NCBI GenBank assembly: GCA_963664365.1
Contig: OY761144.1
Location: 1,364,001 to 1,428,000 of the forward strand
Length of the DNA: 64,000 bases
Direction: 5' to 3'
From: VXRN01 sp963664365
GTDB taxonomy: Bacteria > Chloroflexota > Dehalococcoidia > Lucifugimonadales > UBA1123
Both the position numbers and the translations under genes were made by a program. Under the pieces are notes generated by a model, which saw only the letters and a list, made by a program, of their open reading frames with translations, was not told the DNA's origin and did not search any database. This document shows, in pieces, positions 59,962-64,000 of this stretch. Each line of letters opens with the position of its first letter. Position 1 is the stretch's first letter.

Positions 59962-61203
59962 ATGCACCTTCTCAATCCCGGGCTGGGCGTGAAGCGGTGG
60001 CTGCTGTCCGGGACGATAGGGATCGGCCTCTGCTCTATCGGAGTGGCCTATCTGCTGAGAAAGTTCTTCTTCGTCACATTCCCGGACTTCCTGCCCTGGT
60101 ATTTCGAGGGGTTCCTGCTGCTGGCGGTGGGAATAGGCGCCATCCTGTTCGCGCTGCACGGACTCTATCGCACCCTCGCGTCGCTGACCATGCCCGAGCA
60201 GTCGATAGGCTCGGTCGCCGACACGCTCTACGACCGATGGTCCAGGGGACGAGGCCCCAAGATAGTCGCGATAGGCGGCGGCACCGGGCTGTCCGTGCTC
60301 TTGGAGGGCCTGCGGAGATACACGGAGAACCTCACCGCGATAGTCACGGTCGCGGACGACGGCGGCAGTTCCGGCAGGCTGAGGCAGGACATGGACCTGC
60401 TGCCGCCCGGCGACTTCCGCAACTGCATCGTGGCGATGTCCGACAGCGACTCGCTTCTGGCGGAGTTGTTCCAGTACCGGTTCAAGGAAGGCAACGGCTT
60501 GAAGGGCCACAGCTTCGGCAACCTGTTCATCGCCGCCATGAGCGACATAACGGGCAACTTCGACGACGCGCTGCTCGAATCCAGCCGCGTTCTCGCGGTG
60601 CGCGGGCGGGTCGTGCCGTCCACGACGGTCGGCCTTGAGCTTTCGGCCCGCTTCACGGACGGCAGCGTCGTGCGCGGCGAGTCCAACATAACCAAGCGCG
60701 CGGGCGAGATCGAGCGGTTGATGATCGCGCCGGATTCCGCGCAAGCCCATCCCAGGGCGCTTGAGGCGATTCGCCAGGCCGACCTCGTGATAATCGGGCC
60801 GGGCAGCCTCTATACCAGCGTCCTGCCAAACCTGATGATTCGGGGCATGTCCCAGGCGGTCACGAGCAGCGGCGCGGTGGTCGTGTACCTCTGCAACGTC
60901 GCGACGGAGGTGGGCGAGACCTCCGGGTACGCCGTGGCCGACCATCTGGCCGCGCTCCAGCGACACACGCGCGCGGACATCGCCGACTACGTTATGGCGA
61001 ACGACAACCCGGTGCAGTTCGGGACGCGATTCGACGGCGAGCCTGTCGTTCACGACGGCAGGCCGCTCCGACATGCGGAAATCTTTCTGACCGACCTCGT
61101 TGACGAGGCGCGCCCGATCCGCCACCATCCCGCCAAGCTGGCCGACGCGGTCATGTCCGTCCACGAGAGCGGCAGCCGGAGGCCCGCAGGTGCGCGGAGG
61201 TAG
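59962..61203 (+). CDS. yvcK: YvcK/CofD-like protein with membrane anchor
   Basis: 413 aa. Two N-terminal membrane spans (about residues 13-33 and 45-66) lead into a YvcK domain: KIVAIGGGTGLSVLLEGLRRY, TVADDGGSSGRLRQD, LPPGDFRNC and HSFGNLFIAA. YvcK proteins bind UDP-sugars and control cell-wall and central carbon metabolism; the membrane-bound form is common in this group of bacteria. It follows gatB by 71 bases. Confidence 0.9.
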   Translation: MHLLNPGLGVKRWLLSGTIGIGLCSIGVAYLLRKFFFVTFPDFLPWYFEGFLLLAVGIGAILFALHGLYRTLASLTMPEQSIGSVADTLYDRWSRGRGPKIVAIGGGTGLSVLLEGLRRYTENLTAIVTVADDGGSSGRLRQDMDLLPPGDFRNCIVAMSDSDSLLAELFQYRFKEGNGLKGHSFGNLFIAAMSDITGNFDDALLESSRVLAVRGRVVPSTTVGLELSARFTDGSVVRGESNITKRAGEIERLMIAPDSAQAHPRALEAIRQADLVIIGPGSLYTSVLPNLMIRGMSQAVTSSGAVVVYLCNVATEVGETSGYAVADHLAALQRHTRADIADYVMANDNPVQFGTRFDGEPVVHDGRPLRHAEIFLTDLVDEARPIRHHPAKLADAVMSVHESGSRRPAGARR

Positions 61204-61212
61204 CGGATTGCG

Positions 61213-61218
61213 TATAAT
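61213..61218 (+). promoter_or_regulatory. -10 box upstream of secG
   Basis: A perfect TATAAT; no matching -35 box at the usual distance. Confidence 0.4.
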
Positions 61219-61248
61219 TACCTGGAAACTTGGAGCGCCATCCCGCCA

Positions 61249-61467
61249 ATGACAATTCTCAACATCGTCCACATCATCGTATCCGTGCTTCTGGTGATCG
61301 TGATCCTCGTCCAGGTGAAAGGGCAGGGGACCGGTCTGTTCGGCGCGGCTGAAAGCTCGTTCAGGACTCGGCGCGGCATCGAGCTCGCGCTGTTCAGATT
61401 CACGATCGGCCTGATCGTCGTATTCATCGGCCTGTCGATCTACAGCGCGCGCATCTTCACGACATAA
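61249..61467 (+). CDS. secG: preprotein translocase subunit SecG
   Basis: 72 aa with two membrane spans (residues 2-22 and 48-68) and between them VKGQGTGLFGAAESSFRTRRGIE, the usual SecG loop (Q..G.G.FGG). It assists the SecYE channel. Preceded by CTTGGAG. Confidence 0.93.
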   Translation: MTILNIVHIIVSVLLVIVILVQVKGQGTGLFGAAESSFRTRRGIELALFRFTIGLIVVFIGLSIYSARIFTT

Positions 61468-61508
61468 GCTCGTTCCTCAGATCGACCGCCGCCGGCGCCA
61501 CACCGACA

Positions 61509-61901
61509 TCAGCCCCGCAGTTGCAAAAGCTCTATCCGGGTGTCGTCGGGCCCCGCCACGAACGCGATCTTTGGGCCGTTGGGCACGTCTATCGGCCCTT
61601 CCTTGAGAACCGCGCCCATGCCCTGAAGCCGCTCGATCTCCGCGTCAACGTCGTCGATGGTGATGCCGATGTGTTCGAGTCCCCAGTGGACGTCGGCGTT
61701 GCCCTCGTCCAACTCCTCCCCGGTTCTCGCCGCCGATATGTTGACTGTAATCCCGTCAACCGTCTTGGTGACCACGAACCGGTCGCCGTATGGTCGAACT
61801 ATGTCGCTTACGATGGTGAAGTTGAAGGCCGAGGCGTACCACTCGGCGGTCTTCCTCGGGTCGGGCGCTTTGAGGTGAACGTGATTGAACTCGTATGTCA
61901 T
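61509..61901 (-). CDS. VOC family protein (glyoxalase/dioxygenase fold)
   Basis: 130 aa. FNHVHLKAPDPRKTAEWYASAFNF opens the first beta-alpha-beta-beta-beta unit, and LEHIGITIDDVDAEIERLQGMGAV the second; the end RIELLQL supplies a metal-ligand Glu. Metal ligands of the vicinal-oxygen-chelate type are visible (His in HVHL, His in LEHIG, Glu at the end). Substrate cannot be told. Confidence 0.88.
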   Translation of the reverse strand: MTYEFNHVHLKAPDPRKTAEWYASAFNFTIVSDIVRPYGDRFVVTKTVDGITVNISAARTGEELDEGNADVHWGLEHIGITIDDVDAEIERLQGMGAVLKEGPIDVPNGPKIAFVAGPDDTRIELLQLRG

Positions 61902-61999
61902 GCTATGCCCCTCGGATTATGGTCGATTCCCAGTTTATAGCAATCGCCCGCAGGCGCGCCAACCCGAATCGTCTCACACCCATGGTCTTTCGATTGGCG

Positions 62000-64000
62000 C
62001 TATCGTCCCCGCGGGACGGTGAAGACCACGTTGGCGGACTTGATGTATATCATCGAGCCGCCCGTGTCCCTCGCGCCGATGAACAGCTTGGCCTTATACT
62101 CCACGCCGGGCTTCAGGTCCATTATCCGGTGCGAAGTGACACTGTCCGAGTAATAGACCACGCTGAAACGGCCCTCCCAGTCGTTGGGAGCCTTGCCCGC
62201 CGTCGGCATCCAGCGCACCTCATAGTACACGAACGTCAGGTCCGAGGGCATGGTGTAACTCCAAGTTGTCCCGCCCGTATTCGTTACGTTGAACGTGGGG
62301 ATCGGCAGCGGCGTGGGTGTAGGCGCGGGCGTAGGTGTAGGCGTCGGCGTGGGCGTGGAAGTCGCGATGGGTGTCGAAGTCGCGATAGGCGTAGATGTTG
62401 CCACAGGCGTTGAGGTGGCGATAGGTGTTGCCGTGGGCGTGGAGGTTGCCACGGGTGTCGATGTTGCCACGGGTGTCGAGGTGGCGATAGGCGTGGAGGT
62501 TGCAACGGGCGCCGACTTGCACGGCGCCGGGTTGGTAGCGGCGGTCGTCGTGCTGATACTGATGCGGAGCATCAGTAGGTCGCCGTCCTTCCACGGCTTG
62601 GCGCAGCCGCTCCACTGAAGCGACGTGTCTCCGCCCTCAGTCACCGCCGAGGCGTCGTCGAAGTCGAGGCGCAGCGATACCGTCCCGTTCAGAGCGATGA
62701 AGTCCGCGTGGTGGTTCGCAAGGGCGGTGTGCGGGTCCAACTCCATCTCTACCGCGTTCGACGCCCACTCTATGCGCTCAATCGTGGTCGTGCCGTTGTT
62801 GTGCCGGAACGCGGCGGGCTTCAGAACTCCTTTGGAGCCGTCCGCGCCAACCGCCCCGCCGCCCAGGTCAACAGGGTCGAAGAAGGCCTCGTGCAGAACA
62901 CCGGCGGGGGCTTCCGACGTTACAGTCCATTCAGTGTAGGATTTGTCAGGCACGAAGTTGCAGGGGACATAGTCAAAATGCCTCAAGTTTCTCCTGACGG
63001 TATAGGAGCCGGCAGGCAGCGGGCGGGTCGTGGAAATGGTGCGATAGTAGCCGTTTGCTGGGTCGGAGTCGTCATCAACATTCGGGGATTGGAAGTGGGT
63101 CTTGTCTGGGCCGCTCACCCAGTTAATGAGATATTTCATCTCGCCAGTACCGATGAAATCTCTATGAATCTCCATCCCTGCCGCTGACCCGGAGGACAGC
63201 GTTTTGAGGTCCCTGAGCGGAGTCCAAGGATACCCCTCCAAGCGCTTTGCGCGCCTAGTCCTCTCATAGTGAATTTTATCGCGGACACAATCTGTGTACC
63301 CTGTGATGCCCTCCCCCGCCTTCAACGTGGTCGCCATGTCGGAGATGGCGACCTTCAGTTCGGCCAACGAGATCACCGACGTTGTCGTCGCCGTCCCGTC
63401 CGTGATGAAGGACAGGTTGGCGGCGCTTGCGGACTGCCCCGATGCGGCGTCCGAAGCGGGCAGCCATGCGCGGCTTGCGGTATCGATGGCGTATCCAAAC
63501 GCAGTTGCTCCGGGTTGGTAGTAACCGGTTTGAAACTCCAGCGCGTTGGTCGAGGAGGAGCCGGATGCGCCGCCTGAGGTGTAGGGAGCATCCGGCGACT
63601 TCAGAAAGATCGCCGCCTGCCTGCCGTCCCACGTCGTGGTCCGTTCGGACACGGACCTGTCCGCTGCCGCCTTCGCCTCAGCCTTTGTGGGGTGCGTCCA
63701 GTCGCCCCTCACGACTACGAGCAGTTCCTTGGCCCCGCTCCCCTTGAGGTATTCGTGGACGGCGAAACGCAGTTCCTGCACCGGCCTGTAGGTCGTCGCA
63801 CCGCCATCTTTGCCGGGGATGGTTTCCGTCGTCGCCGTGGCGGACAGCAACGTTGCCCGCACGATGACACTCGACTTGAAGACCTGCTCCTCCAAGGATG
63901 GGGGGATAAACATGTAGAACGGCAAGGGCTCTGTCTCAATATACTCATGCCCACCTACAGGCGCAGTGTCAACTTGGGTTGCAGTGTCACCTACGGGCGC
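62000..64000 (-). CDS. large surface protein with Thr-Pro repeats and a fibronectin-like C-terminus (5' end outside the window)
   Basis: At least 667 residues; the frame is open to the window edge, so the start is beyond 64000. The visible part starts with an acidic Thr/Val-rich stretch, then a domain with VFKSSVIVRATLLSAT and a GSGAKELLVVVRGDW pattern. Later segments include YRTISTTRPLPAGSYTVRRN and VTEGGDTSLQWSGC, then about 70 residues of ATSTPIATSTPV repeats and a final domain resembling fibronectin type III (YYEVRWMPTAGKAPNDW...SHRIMDLKPGVEYKAKLFIGARD). Probably secreted or on the surface; no function assigned. Confidence 0.7.
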   Translation of the reverse strand, partial: APVGDTATQVDTAPVGGHEYIETEPLPFYMFIPPSLEEQVFKSSVIVRATLLSATATTETIPGKDGGATTYRPVQELRFAVHEYLKGSGAKELLVVVRGDWTHPTKAEAKAAADRSVSERTTTWDGRQAAIFLKSPDAPYTSGGASGSSSTNALEFQTGYYQPGATAFGYAIDTASRAWLPASDAASGQSASAANLSFITDGTATTTSVISLAELKVAISDMATTLKAGEGITGYTDCVRDKIHYERTRRAKRLEGYPWTPLRDLKTLSSGSAAGMEIHRDFIGTGEMKYLINWVSGPDKTHFQSPNVDDDSDPANGYYRTISTTRPLPAGSYTVRRNLRHFDYVPCNFVPDKSYTEWTVTSEAPAGVLHEAFFDPVDLGGGAVGADGSKGVLKPAAFRHNNGTTTIERIEWASNAVEMELDPHTALANHHADFIALNGTVSLRLDFDDASAVTEGGDTSLQWSGCAKPWKDGDLLMLRISISTTTAATNPAPCKSAPVATSTPIATSTPVATSTPVATSTPTATPIATSTPVATSTPIATSTPIATSTPTPTPTPTPAPTPTPLPIPTFNVTNTGGTTWSYTMPSDLTFVYYEVRWMPTAGKAPNDWEGRFSVVYYSDSVTSHRIMDLKPGVEYKAKLFIGARDTGGSMIYIKSANVVFTVPRGR
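62285..62520. repeat. degenerate tandem repeats coding for Thr-Pro-rich linker
   Basis: Units of the type GGTGTCGAAGTCGCGATAGGCGT vary slightly and encode repeated ATSTP(I/V) on the minus strand. Confidence 0.75.

Noticed and set aside
59764..61272. 502-aa open frame antisense to the YvcK-like gene
   Set aside because: Antisense shadow with no recognisable motif.

Overview
The window reads as a bacterial chromosome segment, most likely from Chloroflexota (a SAR202 / Dehalococcoidia-like lineage). The pointers are an alternative complex III operon with a split ActB, a solute-binding lipoprotein with a long repetitive 'VPGETVVVEKEV' stalk, a 5S rRNA gene standing apart from 16S and 23S, and a tRNA-tuf-rpmG-secE-nusG-rplKAJL block. 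This placement is inference from gene content; no phylogeny was run. Most of the window is GC-rich core genome. Two stretches (about 2.5-6.3 kb and 36.2-43.3 kb) are visibly richer in A/T and hold DNA-modification and defence-type genes.

Layout. 1-2.4 kb: end of an ABC peptide permease, then a promoter, TPP riboswitch and terminator in front of a sodium:solute symporter. 2.5-6.3 kb: restriction-modification-like cassette, an 888-aa protein with two fused methyltransferase domains facing a zinc-finger HNH nuclease, with a perfect 28-bp palindrome just before the methyltransferase. 6.4-14.5 kb: alternative complex III operon (minus strand) behind two tandem promoters. 14.6-18.5 kb: inverted-repeat elements, a small membrane protein and a four-spondin-domain surface protein. 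18.5-25.4 kb: 5S rRNA, rpsA, clpC, radA, larC. 25.4-28.7 kb: isolated phage terminase pair with a 10 x 21-bp tandem repeat, then non-coding repeats. 28.7-34.2 kb: three tRNAs, tuf, rpmG, secE, nusG, rplK, rplA, L10 leader, rplJ, rplL. 34.2-36.0 kb: metallo-beta-lactamase hydrolase and M20 peptidase.

36.2-43.3 kb is the most interesting part: a tight six-gene operon (ATPase, PLD-type nuclease, second ATPase paralogous to the first, HerA-like translocase, unknown protein with a winged-helix-like segment, DNA methyltransferase). It starts from a consensus promoter beside a perfect 20-bp palindrome, probably as a leaderless mRNA, and lies between two 17-bp direct repeats. I do not recognise this combination as a named defence system.

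43.5-51.1 kb: radC, a ketopantoate-reductase-like gene, a cupin, nickel superoxide dismutase, a peptide/nickel-type ABC importer (binding protein and two permeases, no ATPase) and a signal-peptidase-like protease that could mature the Ni-SOD. 51.4-57.7 kb (minus): OLD-like ATPase/TOPRIM gene coupled to a GYD-domain gene, then a tetrapyrrole cluster (hemB, cobA-hemD fusion, hemC, precorrin-2 dehydrogenase). 57.7-64 kb: pcm, gatB, a YvcK-like protein, secG, a VOC protein and the 3' part of a large surface protein that runs off the window.

How parts fit together: complex III and the haem/sirohaem genes point to an aerobic or facultative respiratory life; Ni-SOD, LarC and possibly the ABC importer form a loose nickel theme; three separate candidate defence loci (double methyltransferase/HNH, the six-gene island, the OLD-like gene) suggest heavy phage pressure.
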